In this document: positions 1 through 8,405 of the stretch, piece after piece
Layout of the letters: the number at the start of each line of letters is the position of its first letter
Numbering within the stretch: the stretch's first letter is position 1
Source: Thermococcus sp.
GTDB lineage: Archaea > Methanobacteriota_B > Thermococci > Thermococcales > Thermococcaceae
Reading direction: 5' to 3'
Length of the DNA: 64,000 nucleotides
NCBI RefSeq assembly: GCF_027052235.1
Contig: NZ_JALUFF010000057.1
Location: forward strand, 25,239 to 89,238
Notes under the pieces: generated by a model
Told to the model about the DNA's origin: nothing
The model's input: only the letters and a program-made list of their open reading frames with translations
Databases searched by the model: none
Position numbers and translations under genes: made by a program

Positions 1-192
1 TTTCTTAGCTGCCCGGAGGGCTAGCTTTTTGACTTTGAGGGTTAGGTCGTCTATTCTCTCCTCAAGGATATAGACCTCCTCGGCTATGTCCTCGCTGTTG
101 TACATGACGGAGGAGAAGGCCAAGTCTATCATGAGGGCCGAGAGGTCCTTCATCTCTATGAGGCAGTTCCTAATCTCCTCGAATTCATCCAT
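1..192 (-). CDS. PhoU-domain protein (3' end beyond window)
   Basis: The visible N-terminal 64 residues (MDEFEEIRNC..., then EMKDLSALMIDLAFSSVMY and an E/R-rich helix) form the first helices of a PhoU-type helical bundle, and they resemble the start of the next gene upstream, so the two are probably paralogues. The start ATG lies inside the end of that gene (8-base overlap), so the two are translationally coupled. PhoU-like proteins of this kind often carry a RCK/TrkA-C domain and accompany ion transporters. The C-terminus is outside the window, so a fused domain cannot be seen. Function is inferred only from the family. Confidence 0.7.
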   Translation of the reverse strand, partial: MDEFEEIRNCLIEMKDLSALMIDLAFSSVMYNSEDIAEEVYILEERIDDLTLKVKKLALRAAKK

Positions 193-790
193 GGGACACC
201 ACCTTCAGAACACCGCGGGCTATCTCCTTAAGCCTCTCAAGGGCCGTTCGGGTGCCCCTTGCTATGAGGGTGTCGTTCGGGAATATCTTTGTGTCCTCGT
301 CGGGGTCAAAAATCCACCTCTTTCCCCTTCTTATTGCAATCACCCATGCCCCGGTGTTAGTCGGCAGATCAAGCTCCTCAAGGCTCTTCCCGACGAGTTC
401 GGAATCGGGGGAAACGACGGCTTTCCCTATCGTCTCCTCACTCTCAAGGATAACCTCAGTGACGAGGGGATGGAGCTTCTCTTCGAGAACCATCTTCGCG
501 AGATCCGCTGCCGCGTTGGATATATCGTCTATCGAGCGACCCATCTGGAGGATTGACGTTATTCTCTCCGCGTCCTTGAGGTTTCTTGCAGAGAGAACTG
601 CCCTAACCATCAGGTTGTAATTGAGGATGTCGAGGTATTCCTCAAGCTCAAGAACCTCTTCGGCCATCTCCTTTTCCCTGAAGAGAACAGCCGAGTAAGC
701 AAGATCAACCATGAGCTCAGCCGTGTTCTTCATCTCGACGAAGATGTCCTTTACATTGTCGGGAACCTCAACCTCGTCCCATTCTTCCAT
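185..790 (-). CDS. PhoU-like protein with C-terminal RCK_C/TrkA-C domain
   Basis: 201 residues. Residues ~1-105 are a PhoU-type helical domain (VKDIFVEMKNTAELMVDLAYSA). Residues ~110-200 match a TrkA-C/RCK_C ligand-binding domain (EETIGKAVVSP..., GKSLEELDLP, GAWVIAIRRG, FPNDTLIARGT). Such proteins are thought to be cytosolic regulators of cation channels or transporters. The divergently transcribed MgtE-type transporter next door fits that idea, but the link is inferred. A gggaggg ribosome site lies about 5 bases before the ATG, and the likely TATA box is near 826-834 on the minus strand. It is followed by a related PhoU gene overlapping it by 8 bases. Confidence 0.8.
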   Translation of the reverse strand: MEEWDEVEVPDNVKDIFVEMKNTAELMVDLAYSAVLFREKEMAEEVLELEEYLDILNYNLMVRAVLSARNLKDAERITSILQMGRSIDDISNAAADLAKMVLEEKLHPLVTEVILESEETIGKAVVSPDSELVGKSLEELDLPTNTGAWVIAIRRGKRWIFDPDEDTKIFPNDTLIARGTRTALERLKEIARGVLKVVSHG

Positions 791-866
791 CGAAGTCCCT
801 CCCCCGTTTTGAATCTCTGCCCCGGCTTATTTACTTTTCGCCGCTCAGTTGAGTGTAAATGACAAC

Positions 867-877
867 TTTTATAAAAC
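867..877 (+). promoter_or_regulatory. TATA box for the MgtE-type transporter gene
   Basis: The sequence TTTTATAAAA is palindromic. Assuming a start about 25 bases downstream (near 897), transcription would begin after the first in-frame ATG at 889. This favours translation from the ATG at 925. The site could also serve the minus strand. Confidence 0.6.
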
Positions 878-924
878 TGCTCCGCTAAATGGCCCGGAGG
901 TGGGAGGAATGGGGGTGGAAGACG

Positions 925-2115
925 ATGCTCCCGGTGGAAGTAACCGTTGGAACCCACGGATGGCGGGAGAGGTTGAAACAGACGTTTTTGGTAACGTTCC
1001 CAGCGTTATTGCTCTGTTTAGCCCTTGATTTCGTTGGTGGGGGTGTTTTGGGCAAGAATTTCAAGATAATAGCCACTTCGTATCCGCTTCTCCTAGTCAT
1101 CCTTCCCGGTCTTAGCGATTTGAGGGGCAATGTTTTCGGTGCGATGGCTTCGAGAATGACAACCGCCCTTCACCTCGGTAAAATCAAAGGGATACTCGAT
1201 AAGGAGGTCACTACAAACGTATCGATGGCCATTGGGAGTTCTAAGATACCTCTCATCGTTCTCTGGGTGGCCGGTGCAATAAAGCTCGGCTTTTCGCACT
1301 CGGCCTTCATTGTCCTCCTCATTGTCATAGCTTCAGCCATAGTCATTGGTCTGCTCCTTGGCTATTCAACCGCTTTCATCACGATATTCCCCTACCGCTG
1401 GGGTACCGATCCGGACATGATAGCAGCACCCCTGATAACTTCCGTGGCTGACGTCATAACCATCCCGACGCTCGTTTATCTCATATTCTTCTATGAAGAC
1501 CACAAAACGGCCTTCTACGCATTCACGGCCTTCATGATAGTCCTCTTCCTCCTGCTAATATTCCTCTCCGACTACAAGAAGGAGCACGTGAAGGCATTCA
1601 AGGAGGTCTCGGGTGTCCTGACGATCCTGGCCCTCATCGAGATATTCTCAGGTTCCACACTCGAGTCTTACAGCGACGTTATCTCCAAGGCCATAATCCT
1701 CAGCGTCATGTATCCCTCAATACTCGACAGCGTTGGTAACTTCGCATCCATAGCCGCGGCAACTACTTCAACGAGGCTGAACCTCTCCGGAAAGAGCGCG
1801 CTAATGAACAGGGGGTTTTACCTTGACGTTTTGGCCCTCCTCTTGCTGACGCCGATAATCGGCTTCCTGACCAACTACATAGCCATCCACGTCACGAACC
1901 TGATAGGCTACCACGCCGCACTGATATGGCCCTTTATTCTTGGTTACCCCTTGCTCGTCGTTGCAAATATTGGAATTGGAGTCTTCATCGCCTACCTTTC
2001 CCACCGCTTCAACATAGACCCCGACAACGTTGCCATCCCGACTGTTACAACAATATCTGACGTTATGGGAACCCTCTTTGTTGTCCTGTTGGCAAAGATG
2101 ATGGTGGGAGCATGA
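925..2115 (+). CDS. MgtE/SLC41-type divalent cation transporter
   Basis: About 396 residues from ATG 925. An in-frame ATG at 889 exists but lies upstream of the predicted transcription start, and gggggtgg precedes 925. It has about ten hydrophobic segments in two related halves, as in duplicated archaeal SLC41/MgtE transporter domains: LPGLSDLRGNVFGAMASRMTT (first half) and MYPSILDSVGNFASIAAATTS (second half), each followed by a D-P-D plus ADV/SDV motif (TDPDMIAAPLITSVADV, IDPDNVAIPTVTTISDV). The cytoplasmic N and CBS domains of bacterial MgtE are absent. It probably moves Mg2+ or a similar ion across the cytoplasmic membrane. The stop overlaps the next start (ATGA). Confidence 0.8.
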   Translation: MLPVEVTVGTHGWRERLKQTFLVTFPALLLCLALDFVGGGVLGKNFKIIATSYPLLLVILPGLSDLRGNVFGAMASRMTTALHLGKIKGILDKEVTTNVSMAIGSSKIPLIVLWVAGAIKLGFSHSAFIVLLIVIASAIVIGLLLGYSTAFITIFPYRWGTDPDMIAAPLITSVADVITIPTLVYLIFFYEDHKTAFYAFTAFMIVLFLLLIFLSDYKKEHVKAFKEVSGVLTILALIEIFSGSTLESYSDVISKAIILSVMYPSILDSVGNFASIAAATTSTRLNLSGKSALMNRGFYLDVLALLLLTPIIGFLTNYIAIHVTNLIGYHAALIWPFILGYPLLVVANIGIGVFIAYLSHRFNIDPDNVAIPTVTTISDVMGTLFVVLLAKMMVGA

Positions 2116-2885
2116 TAGGCCTCTCGACCACGGCTTACCCGGGAAGGAACGTTAGGGCCTTCGAGGAGTGGCTCAGAGCGGTTAAGGAACTTGGCTTTGA
2201 CGCCGTTGAGCTCGTGAGCGAGTGGCCCAACTTCCTCACCCGAACCAACTGGAAGAGCTATTCCGAACTGATTGAGAGCTACTCCTTAGCTGTAACGGTT
2301 CACGCGCCCTTCAGCGACGTGAACATAGGCTCCTTAAATTCTCGAATCAGAGAGGCTTCTCTGGAGGTTCTTGAGGAGGCCCTTGAGGTCTCTTCCCTCC
2401 TTAACGCCCTGAGCGTTACGGTTCATCCCGGCCACTGCTCCCCAGCGAGCAGAAAATACAGGGACGACTACAACTGGGTTCACAGGCAGTCGCTTTCAAG
2501 GCTTGGGGAGCTTTCGCGGGAATACGGGGTCACCGTTGGGGTTGAGAACATGCCCAGCTTTCCCATACTGGACGCTCAGACCCCGGAAAGGCTCGCCGAG
2601 CTCCTTGAGGGAATTGAACTGGGCGTTACCTTTGATCTCGGCCACCTGAACACCACCACGAGGGACTTTGAGGGCTTCCTGAGGATTTTTAAAGGGCGAA
2701 TAGTCCACATCCACCTCCACGACAACTCAGGCAAAGCCGACGAGCACCTGGCCGTTGGAGATGGGATAATCCCCTGGAGGGAAGTCCTGCCGAAGCTCCC
2801 GGGGGTCCCGCGGGTTCTTGAAGTTTCCAGCCTTGAGGACGCGGAGAGGAGTCTGGGCTATCTCAGGGACATTGGTGGGCTTTAA
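2112..2885 (+). CDS. Sugar phosphate isomerase/epimerase-like TIM-barrel protein
   Basis: 257 residues of the AP-endonuclease-2/xylose-isomerase-like TIM-barrel superfamily. Putative metal ligands are spread along the chain in the usual order: TVHAPFSDVN, TVHPGHCSP, GVENMP, TFDLGHLNT, IVHIHLHDNSG and a C-terminal EVSS. The family includes endonuclease IV and many sugar isomerases. At this length and with this ligand pattern, a sugar or sugar-phosphate isomerase is more likely than a repair enzyme, but the substrate is unknown. It is translationally coupled to the upstream transporter gene (ATGA overlap). Confidence 0.75.
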   Translation: MIGLSTTAYPGRNVRAFEEWLRAVKELGFDAVELVSEWPNFLTRTNWKSYSELIESYSLAVTVHAPFSDVNIGSLNSRIREASLEVLEEALEVSSLLNALSVTVHPGHCSPASRKYRDDYNWVHRQSLSRLGELSREYGVTVGVENMPSFPILDAQTPERLAELLEGIELGVTFDLGHLNTTTRDFEGFLRIFKGRIVHIHLHDNSGKADEHLAVGDGIIPWREVLPKLPGVPRVLEVSSLEDAERSLGYLRDIGGL

Positions 2886-2918
2886 AGTTCATTGGAGCTC
2901 ATCTTTACAAAACGCAAC

Positions 2919-2929
2919 CCTTTTATACA
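2919..2929 (+). promoter_or_regulatory. acdA: TATA box for the acyl-CoA synthetase operon
   Basis: TTTTATAC lies about 45-52 bases upstream of the acdA ATG at 2973. The leader carries a strong GGAGGGAGGA ribosome site, so this operon has a conventional leader rather than a leaderless start. Confidence 0.6.
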
Positions 2930-2972
2930 TTCCCACCGAACTGGAAACGGTGAATCTTCTGGAGGGAGGAGC

Positions 2973-4388
2973 ATGACCGAGAAAATCGTTGAAGAACTGA
3001 AGCCCTTCTTCGAGCCAAAGGCCGTCGCTATCATCGGCGCGACCAACAAAAAGGGCAAAGTCGGGAACGTTATCTTTGAGAACTTCAAGAGGAACAAGGA
3101 GAACGGTGTTTTCAAGGGCAACATCTACCCCGTGAACCCCAAGCTGGATGAGATCGAGGGCTACAAGGTTTACCACAGCGTTAAGGAGCTTCCCGACGAT
3201 ACCGACCTCGCGGTGATAGCGATTCCAGCTCCATTCGTGCCCCAGACCATGAGGGACATAGCGGAGAAGGGGATAAAGGCCGTCATAATCATCACCGGTG
3301 GCTTCGGTGAGCTCGGAGAGGAAGGTAAGAGGCTTGAGCGCGAAATCTACGAGATAGCTAAGGCCAACGGGATACGTGTTATCGGCCCGAACTGTGTTGG
3401 CGTTTACGTACCTGACACAGGCGTTGACACCGTCTTCCTGCCCGAGGAGAAGATGGACAGGCCGAAGAGCGGGCCAATAGCCTTCGTCAGCCAGAGCGGG
3501 GCTTTTGCAGCTGCGATGCTCGACTGGGCTGCTATGGCGGAGATAGGAATAGGCAAGATGGTCAGCTACGGCAACAAGATAGATGTTGATGACGCCGATT
3601 TGATGGACTACTTCATCCACGACGACGAGATAAACGTCGTTACCTTCTACATCGAGGGCGTCAAGGACGGAAGGAAGTTCATGGAAAGCGCGAAGAGGAT
3701 AACGAAGGTCAAGCCGGTCATCGCTCTGAAGAGCGGAAGAACCGAGTATGGAGCGAAGGCCGCATCAAGCCACACGGGTTCTCTGGCCGGAGCGGATGTC
3801 ATTTACGATGCGGTCTTCAAGCAGACGGGGATAATAAGGGCTGAAGACTTTGAGCACATGTTCGACTTGGCGAAGGCCTTTGCATCACTCAAACACAAGC
3901 TCCCGAAGGGCGATAGGATAGGCATCATCACCGACGGCGGTGGAGCTGGAGTCATGGCCAGCGATGCAGTTGCCAAATTCGGCCTCAGGATGGCGGAGCT
4001 GAGCGAGGAGACGATAAAGTTCCTCAAGGAGAGGTTCCCGCCACATGCCGTTGTCGGCAACCCGACCGACGTAGTTGGCGACACCGACGCCGAGAGGTAC
4101 AGGCTTGCCCTTGAGGCATTTACAAAGGACCCGAACGTGGACGCGATACTCGTTATAGTCCTCTTCCAGGTGCCACTCCTTGAGGACGAGAAGGCCATAG
4201 AGATACTGGCTGACTACCAGAGGAAGAGCGACAAGCCCATAGTTGCCGTCGCTATGGGTGGAAGGAAGACGGACCGCTACGCGAGAATGCTTGAAGAGCG
4301 GGGAGTTCCGGTCTATCCAACCCCTGAAAGGGGCGTCAGAGCTCTGGCCGGTCTCGTAAGGTACGCCCAATACCTGAAGAAGGAGTGA
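2973..4388 (+). CDS. acdA: ADP-forming acyl-CoA (acetyl-CoA) synthetase, alpha subunit
   Basis: 471 residues. The enzyme converts acyl-CoA + ADP + Pi to acid + CoA + ATP, the energy-conserving step of peptide and sugar fermentation in Thermococcales. An N-terminal CoA-binding Rossmann domain (AVAIIGATNKKGKVGNVIF) is followed by succinyl-CoA-ligase-like domains (GPNCVGVY, FVSQSGAFAAAMLDWA). The phosphorylated histidine is His267 in SSHTGSLAG. ATG 2973 was chosen for its GGAGGGAGGA site; 27 further in-frame codons upstream lack one. The beta subunit follows directly. Thermococcales have several alpha/beta isoforms and the acyl specificity cannot be read here, although methylmalonyl-CoA genes lie 2 kb downstream. 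Confidence 0.9.
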   Translation: MTEKIVEELKPFFEPKAVAIIGATNKKGKVGNVIFENFKRNKENGVFKGNIYPVNPKLDEIEGYKVYHSVKELPDDTDLAVIAIPAPFVPQTMRDIAEKGIKAVIIITGGFGELGEEGKRLEREIYEIAKANGIRVIGPNCVGVYVPDTGVDTVFLPEEKMDRPKSGPIAFVSQSGAFAAAMLDWAAMAEIGIGKMVSYGNKIDVDDADLMDYFIHDDEINVVTFYIEGVKDGRKFMESAKRITKVKPVIALKSGRTEYGAKAASSHTGSLAGADVIYDAVFKQTGIIRAEDFEHMFDLAKAFASLKHKLPKGDRIGIITDGGGAGVMASDAVAKFGLRMAELSEETIKFLKERFPPHAVVGNPTDVVGDTDAERYRLALEAFTKDPNVDAILVIVLFQVPLLEDEKAIEILADYQRKSDKPIVAVAMGGRKTDRYARMLEERGVPVYPTPERGVRALAGLVRYAQYLKKE

Positions 4389-4393
4389 AGGTG

Positions 4394-5161
4394 ATGGTTA
4401 TGAAGGAGGAAGCCCTTAGGGTTATCGAGTCCGTCCTTAATGAAGGCCGGACGGCGATGGTTGAGTACGAGGCAAAGCAGGTTTTGAAGGCTTACGGCCT
4501 TCCCGTCCCGAACGAAAAGCTCGCAAAGACCCTCGATGAGGCTTTGAAATACGCCGAGGAGATAGGTTATCCCGTTGCCATGAAGCTCATGTCACCGCAG
4601 ATTCTCCACAAGAGCGACGCTAGAGTGGTCATGCTCAACATAAAAACCCCCGAGGAGCTCAGGCAGAAGTGGGAGGAGATACACGAGAACGCGCGCAAAT
4701 ACAGGCCCGATGCGGAAATCCTCGGCGTCTTGATTGCCCCAATGCTGAGACCCGGCAGGGAGGTCATCATAGGCGTAACCGAGGACCCGCAGTTCGGCCA
4801 CGCAATAATGTTCGGTCTCGGCGGAATCTTCGTCGAGGTTCTGAAGGACGTGACGTTCAGGATAATCCCGATAACCGAGCGCGACGCGAGGAAGATGATA
4901 ACCGAGATCAAGGGCTACCCGATTCTTGCTGGAGCGCGCGGTGAAGAGCCGGCCGACATAGAGGCAATAGTCGAGATGCTCCTCAAAGTTAGCGAGCTCG
5001 TCGACGACCTCAGGGACTACATAAAGGAGATGGACCTCAACCCGGTCTTCGTCTATGAGAAAGGTAAAGGAGCCGTCGTTGTGGACGCGAGGATTATCCT
5101 CAAGGTTCCGGAGAAGAAAGAGCCCGAGATAAGCGCAGAATACAGGGAGAGGTGCGCTTAG
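4394..5161 (+). CDS. acdB: ADP-forming acyl-CoA synthetase, beta subunit
   Basis: About 255 residues of ATP-grasp fold; this subunit binds the nucleotide and accepts phosphate. The motif ILHKSDA holds His72 (numbering from ATG 4394), matching the second phosphohistidine known in this enzyme class near residue 71. GREVIIGVTEDPQFGHAIMFG and DLNPVFVYE are typical ATP-grasp segments. GTG 4385 and ATG 4400 are also in frame; ATG 4394 sits best behind AGGAG. The gene follows acdA by about 5 bases, so the subunits are co-expressed. The C-terminus ends in Cys-Ala. Its stop overlaps the convergent membrane-protein gene by 4 bases. Confidence 0.88.
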   Translation: MVMKEEALRVIESVLNEGRTAMVEYEAKQVLKAYGLPVPNEKLAKTLDEALKYAEEIGYPVAMKLMSPQILHKSDARVVMLNIKTPEELRQKWEEIHENARKYRPDAEILGVLIAPMLRPGREVIIGVTEDPQFGHAIMFGLGGIFVEVLKDVTFRIIPITERDARKMITEIKGYPILAGARGEEPADIEAIVEMLLKVSELVDDLRDYIKEMDLNPVFVYEKGKGAVVVDARIILKVPEKKEPEISAEYRERCA

Positions 5162-5475
5162 TTCTCTTTTTCCTCTTTGTAAACCATCTCGATGTAACTC
5201 AGGATGTCGTGGACTATGAAGAAGCTTATCACGGCATCGAGGGCCATTCCCAGCTTCCCGTACATGAGCGAGAGTATCGAGACGAAGAGTGTTATGCCTG
5301 CGTAGATCAGGGCAACCTTAACGGCCGTCCTGTTCTTCCGCCCGACAAAGTAAGCTAGGAGGAGGGTAAAGAGGGCAAAGGCCAGGTAAACCGTTGAAGA
5401 GGAATAATAGGCCTCGCCCAGGAGGAGGAAGCCGTAGAGGACGAGGAGGTAAGTTGAGAGCTGGAGGGGCCTCAT
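5158..5475 (-). CDS. Small membrane protein of unknown function
   Basis: 105 residues with three to four hydrophobic segments (LSTYLLVLYGFLLLG, TVYLAFALFTLLLAYFV, VALIYAGITLFVSILSL, LDAVISFFIVHDILSYIE) and a charged C-terminal tail (KEEKEN). A basic loop (GRKNRTAVK) lies between segments two and three. No family was recognised. A minus-strand TATA box (TTTAAA, 5509-5514) gives a predicted start near 5486, just before the ATG, which supports an independent gene. It converges on acdB with a 4-base overlap. Confidence 0.6.
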   Translation of the reverse strand: MRPLQLSTYLLVLYGFLLLGEAYYSSSTVYLAFALFTLLLAYFVGRKNRTAVKVALIYAGITLFVSILSLMYGKLGMALDAVISFFIVHDILSYIEMVYKEEKEN

Positions 5476-5551
5476 TCACATCACGTACCGCTCCAGAGTT
5501 CCGGTGTATTTAAATCCATCGCTGTTTTTCAAAGGTTGAGGGATTTTTAGC

Positions 5552-6130
5552 TCATATGCCGAGCAGTTTCAACAGTCTCTCGAACTCCCGGGGTGAGCCC
5601 CTTATTACCGGATGCCTCGGGACGAAGGGACAGGGCTTCTCGGGACGGGAGCTGGCATCAAACGTCCCTATGACTCTTGCAATCGAGACGACCTCCTCCT
5701 TGTCCAGCCCTATAAGGGGCCTGAGAACCGGCAAATCGCTGGCGGTGCTGATGAGTGCCAGGTTATCTAGGGTCTGGCTTGCCACCTGACCGAGGGAATC
5801 CCCGGTTATGATCGCCCGTGCACCCCGGGATTTGGCCTCCCTGCAGGCCCTCCTGAGCATCAGCCACTTGCAGACCAAGCACGTCCACCGCTCTTTTTTA
5901 AGCTCCCTCAACCTCTCGAAGGCGGGCACGTGCTCCTCGGAGAAGTCCACAACGACCGGTTTCTCAATTTCGCCATATTTCCTCAGGATTTCCCAGAGCT
6001 CGAAGACCTTCTTCTCCTTAACTTCGTCCTGCCTGAAGTGCACTGGAATAACGTGGAGGCCCTTCTGGAGCATGAGGTAGATGGCAACGGGCGAGTCTAT
6101 GCCTGAGCTCATCAGTGCGACGGCCTTCAT
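5552..6130 (-). CDS. ThiI-like PP-loop protein (stand-alone ATP pyrophosphatase domain)
   Basis: 192 residues. The N-terminal PP-loop MSSGIDSPVA, followed by a sulfur-transferase-type core (ITGDSLGQVASQTLDNL, PVLRPLIGLDKEEVV), matches the catalytic domain of ThiI, which adenylates U8 of tRNA for 4-thiouridine synthesis. The THUMP and ferredoxin-like RNA-binding domains of full ThiI are missing. TCLVCKWLMLRRA holds a CxxC and the C-terminal EKPCPF another cysteine, which could carry sulfur or metal. The protein probably acts in RNA or cofactor thiolation. A full-length ThiI may exist elsewhere in the genome. Confidence 0.8.
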   Translation of the reverse strand: MKAVALMSSGIDSPVAIYLMLQKGLHVIPVHFRQDEVKEKKVFELWEILRKYGEIEKPVVVDFSEEHVPAFERLRELKKERWTCLVCKWLMLRRACREAKSRGARAIITGDSLGQVASQTLDNLALISTASDLPVLRPLIGLDKEEVVSIARVIGTFDASSRPEKPCPFVPRHPVIRGSPREFERLLKLLGI

Positions 6131-6187
6131 CGCTCGATGGTTGGGCTCTCCCTTTAAGGCCCTTTCCTAAACCATAGGTTGAAGTGC

Positions 6188-6841
6188 CTAGAGGAACTCC
6201 CCGAACAGGAGGTCTTCCCTTCTTCCCCCGGCCTTCTTGAAGACCCTCTCGCTCCACGAGACGCTCCCAACGGCCTCTGGAAAGTGGGCGTCGCTCGCGA
6301 AGGTCAGCTTAATTCCACGCTTTATGCACTCCCTCACGAAGTCTAATTCGGGAACGCGGTAGCGGGAGCTTATCTCGAAGGCAACTCCTTTGGCCTCTGC
6401 AAGCTCCAGTATCTCCCCGAGCTCTTCCTCCGCGGGATAGCCTATGTAGTTGAAGCTGGCCCCGAAGTGTCCTATGACGTCCACTTCGTCTTCGAGGGCT
6501 CTTTTCACGAGGGTCAGGTATTCCTCAGGGGTTTCCACCCACTCGTGGACGCTCGCTATGAGGTAGTCAAGCCCCTCAACAGCCCAGTGGGGAACGTCTA
6601 TTCCGTCCCGGGTTATGTTCGCCTCGACACCCGCAAGCACCGTGAGCTCGGCCTCACTGCCCCATCGTTTTATTTCTCTCACGTAGCGGTTGAGTCCCCT
6701 GCCGAGGAGGTAGTGACTGTGGTCGGTTATGCCGAGAACCCTCAGGCCCTTCCGCTCTGCTACTGCTATGTTGTCGTAGACGGAGCCGAGGCCGTCGGAG
6801 TAAGCCGTGTGGGTATGGGCATCGTGCGGAAACTCCAGCAT
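6188..6841 (-). CDS. PHP-domain phosphoesterase (histidinol-phosphatase-like)
   Basis: 217 residues with the ordered metal-binding motifs of the PHP superfamily: DAHTHTAYSDG, ITDHSHY, AGVEANI, SVHEWVETPEEY, VIGHFG and FASDAHFPEAVGSV. Members hydrolyse phosphomonoesters such as histidinol phosphate, or act with DNA polymerases as proofreading or pyrophosphatase domains. This stand-alone form is most like YcdX/HisK-type phosphatases; the substrate is unknown. No histidine biosynthesis genes are nearby. It is divergent from the methylmalonyl-CoA mutase subunit gene. Confidence 0.78.
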   Translation of the reverse strand: MLEFPHDAHTHTAYSDGLGSVYDNIAVAERKGLRVLGITDHSHYLLGRGLNRYVREIKRWGSEAELTVLAGVEANITRDGIDVPHWAVEGLDYLIASVHEWVETPEEYLTLVKRALEDEVDVIGHFGASFNYIGYPAEEELGEILELAEAKGVAFEISSRYRVPELDFVRECIKRGIKLTFASDAHFPEAVGSVSWSERVFKKAGGRREDLLFGEFL

Positions 6842-6921
6842 GTTTCCCTCTTAGCTGTGTGCGTTTAAAACGCTTCTGGACAAAATATCCAACGTAAAGC
6901 CAAACCTTGAATTTTGACAAA

Positions 6922-6934
6922 GGTTTAAATATTA
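6922..6934 (+). promoter_or_regulatory. TATA box for the methylmalonyl-CoA mutase small subunit
   Basis: GGTTTAAATATTA is centred about 25 bases before the short leader, which carries GGTGGTG in front of ATG 6963. A separate minus-strand element (GTTTTAAACG, around 6866-6875) probably serves the PHP gene. Confidence 0.6.
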
Positions 6935-6962
6935 TCCCGCCCAATCCCCTGCGGTGGTGCTC

Positions 6963-7391
6963 ATGGTAGACCGCTCAAAAGTCCGCGTTGTTATAGCGAA
7001 GCCAGGATTGGATGGCCATGACAGGGGAGCGAAGGTCGTTGCGAGGGCCCTTAAGGAGGCAGGTTACGAGGTCATATACACCGGGATAAGGCAGACCCCG
7101 GAGCAGATAGTCGAGACTGTCATCCAAGAAGATGCTGCAGTTCTTGGAATAAGCATCCTCTCCGGAGCGCACATGGTTCTCATTCCGAAGATACTCAGGC
7201 TTTTAGAGGAGAAAGGGCTAAAGCCCGGGGAGGACGTAGCCGTCTTCGCCGGCGGGATAATCCCGCCCGATGACGCCGAGGAGCTCAAAAAGATGGGAGT
7301 CTTCGAGGTCTTCGGCCCCGGAACACCGCTGAAAACCATAATAGAGGCCGTTGATAAGGCCGTCGAGAACCTCAAGAGGTTCAGGGCTTAA
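6963..7391 (+). CDS. Methylmalonyl-CoA mutase, cobalamin-binding (small/C-terminal) subunit
   Basis: 142 residues forming a complete B12-binding Rossmann domain. GLDGHDRG contains the DxHxxG motif whose histidine ligates cobalt. Downstream come GISILSGAH and the glycine-rich FAGGIIP, with a C-terminal FGPGTPL. The large catalytic subunit (substrate TIM barrel) is not in this window, so the mutase must be encoded as separate subunits. It isomerises methylmalonyl-CoA and succinyl-CoA, probably for propionate or branched-chain amino-acid metabolism. The start ATG 6963 follows GGTGGTG; GTGs just upstream are in frame but less likely. meaB and the epimerase follow. Confidence 0.9.
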   Translation: MVDRSKVRVVIAKPGLDGHDRGAKVVARALKEAGYEVIYTGIRQTPEQIVETVIQEDAAVLGISILSGAHMVLIPKILRLLEEKGLKPGEDVAVFAGGIIPPDDAEELKKMGVFEVFGPGTPLKTIIEAVDKAVENLKRFRA

Positions 7392-7399
7392 CTTTATAT
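7392..7399 (+). promoter_or_regulatory. meaB: TATA box giving a probable leaderless meaB mRNA
   Basis: CTTTATAT begins right after the stop codon of the mutase subunit. Its centre is 25 bases before the GTG/ATG at 7421/7424, and no ribosome site is visible, so a leaderless transcript is likely. Confidence 0.55.
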
Positions 7400-7423
7400 C
7401 CCCTCTGGATAATTTCTCCAGTG

Positions 7424-8401
7424 ATGCCTATGGCCGAAGAACTGGAGGGCTTAATTGACCTTGCACTCAAAGGCGACAAGAAGGCCATAGCGAGGCTCAT
7501 AACGCTCGTTGAAAACGACGAGGAAAAGGCCAAGGAAGTAGTGAAGAGGATATACCCCCTCACGGGAAAGGCATACGTCGTTGGCATAACCGGTCCTCCC
7601 GGCTCTGGAAAGTCAACCCTCCTCGACAAGCTCATAAAATTGGCTAGGGATGATGGACATAAGGTCGGCGTCATAGCAGTTGACCCCACCTCACCCTTCA
7701 CAGGCGGAGCCTTACTCGGAGATAGGCTGAGGATGCAGAGGCACTCAACGGATCCGGGGGTTTTCATAAGGAGCATGGCAACCCGCGGTGCCCTCGGGGG
7801 CTTAGCGAAGGCCACCAACGACGCGATAAAGGTTCTTGATGCATCCGGCTACGATCTGATTTTTGTCGAGACCGTTGGAGTCGGCCAGATAGAGGTGGAT
7901 ATTGTCAAGACTGCCGACACAGTTGTCCTCGTAACCGTCCCCGGTCTTGGCGACGAGGTTCAGGCGATAAAGGCCGGCCTCATGGAAGTGGCCGACATCT
8001 TCGCCATCAACAAGGCCGACAGGGAAGGCGTTGAGATGGTCTATCTTGAGCTCAAGATGGCCCTTGAGTTCGAGAAGGACAAGTGGAAGGAGCTCGGCTG
8101 GGAGCCGCCGATAGTCGAAACCACCGCCTTCACACTCAAGGGGGTTAAGCCCCTATGGGAAGCCATAAAGGGGCACAGGGAATACATGGAGTCAAGTGGA
8201 AGGTTGAGAGAGCGCAGGGCCTTCCGTGCCCGGGAGGAGGTAAAAACAATAATAGCCTCGTCGATAGCGAGGAAGGTCGAAGAGAGGCTCGCGGAAGGAG
8301 AAGCTAAAGAGCTTATTGAGGAGGTCGTGGAGAGGAAGCTCGACCCGTATTCGGCCTCTCAAATCGTAATGGAGAAACTTAAGGAGGATCTCTGGAGGTG
8401 A
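7424..8401 (+). CDS. meaB: Methylmalonyl-CoA mutase-associated GTPase (MeaB/ArgK family)
   Basis: About 325 residues of the G3E P-loop GTPase family. Walker A is GPPGSGKST; the base-recognition region is [23 protein letters not shown] and [14 protein letters not shown] are hallmarks of MeaB. These chaperones guard and repair methylmalonyl-CoA mutase and gate cofactor loading using GTP. The C-terminal helical arm ([20 protein letters not shown]) is the usual dimerisation segment. The position between the mutase cobalamin subunit and the epimerase supports the role. The start may be GTG 7421, ATG 7424 or ATG 7430; the promoter spacing suggests the first two. Confidence 0.92.
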   Translation: MPMAEELEGLIDLALKGDKKAIARLITLVENDEEKAKEVVKRIYPLTGKAYVVGITGPPGSGKSTLLDKLIKLARDDGHKVGVIAVDPTSPFTGGALLGDRLRMQRHSTDPGVFIRSMATRGALGGLAKATNDAIKVLDASGYDLIFVETVGVGQIEVDIVKTADTVVLVTVPGLGDEVQAIKAGLMEVADIFAINKADREGVEMVYLELKMALEFEKDKWKELGWEPPIVETTAFTLKGVKPLWEAIKGHREYMESSGRLRERRAFRAREEVKTIIASSIARKVEERLAEGEAKELIEEVVERKLDPYSASQIVMEKLKEDLWR

Positions 8402-8405
8402 TTGT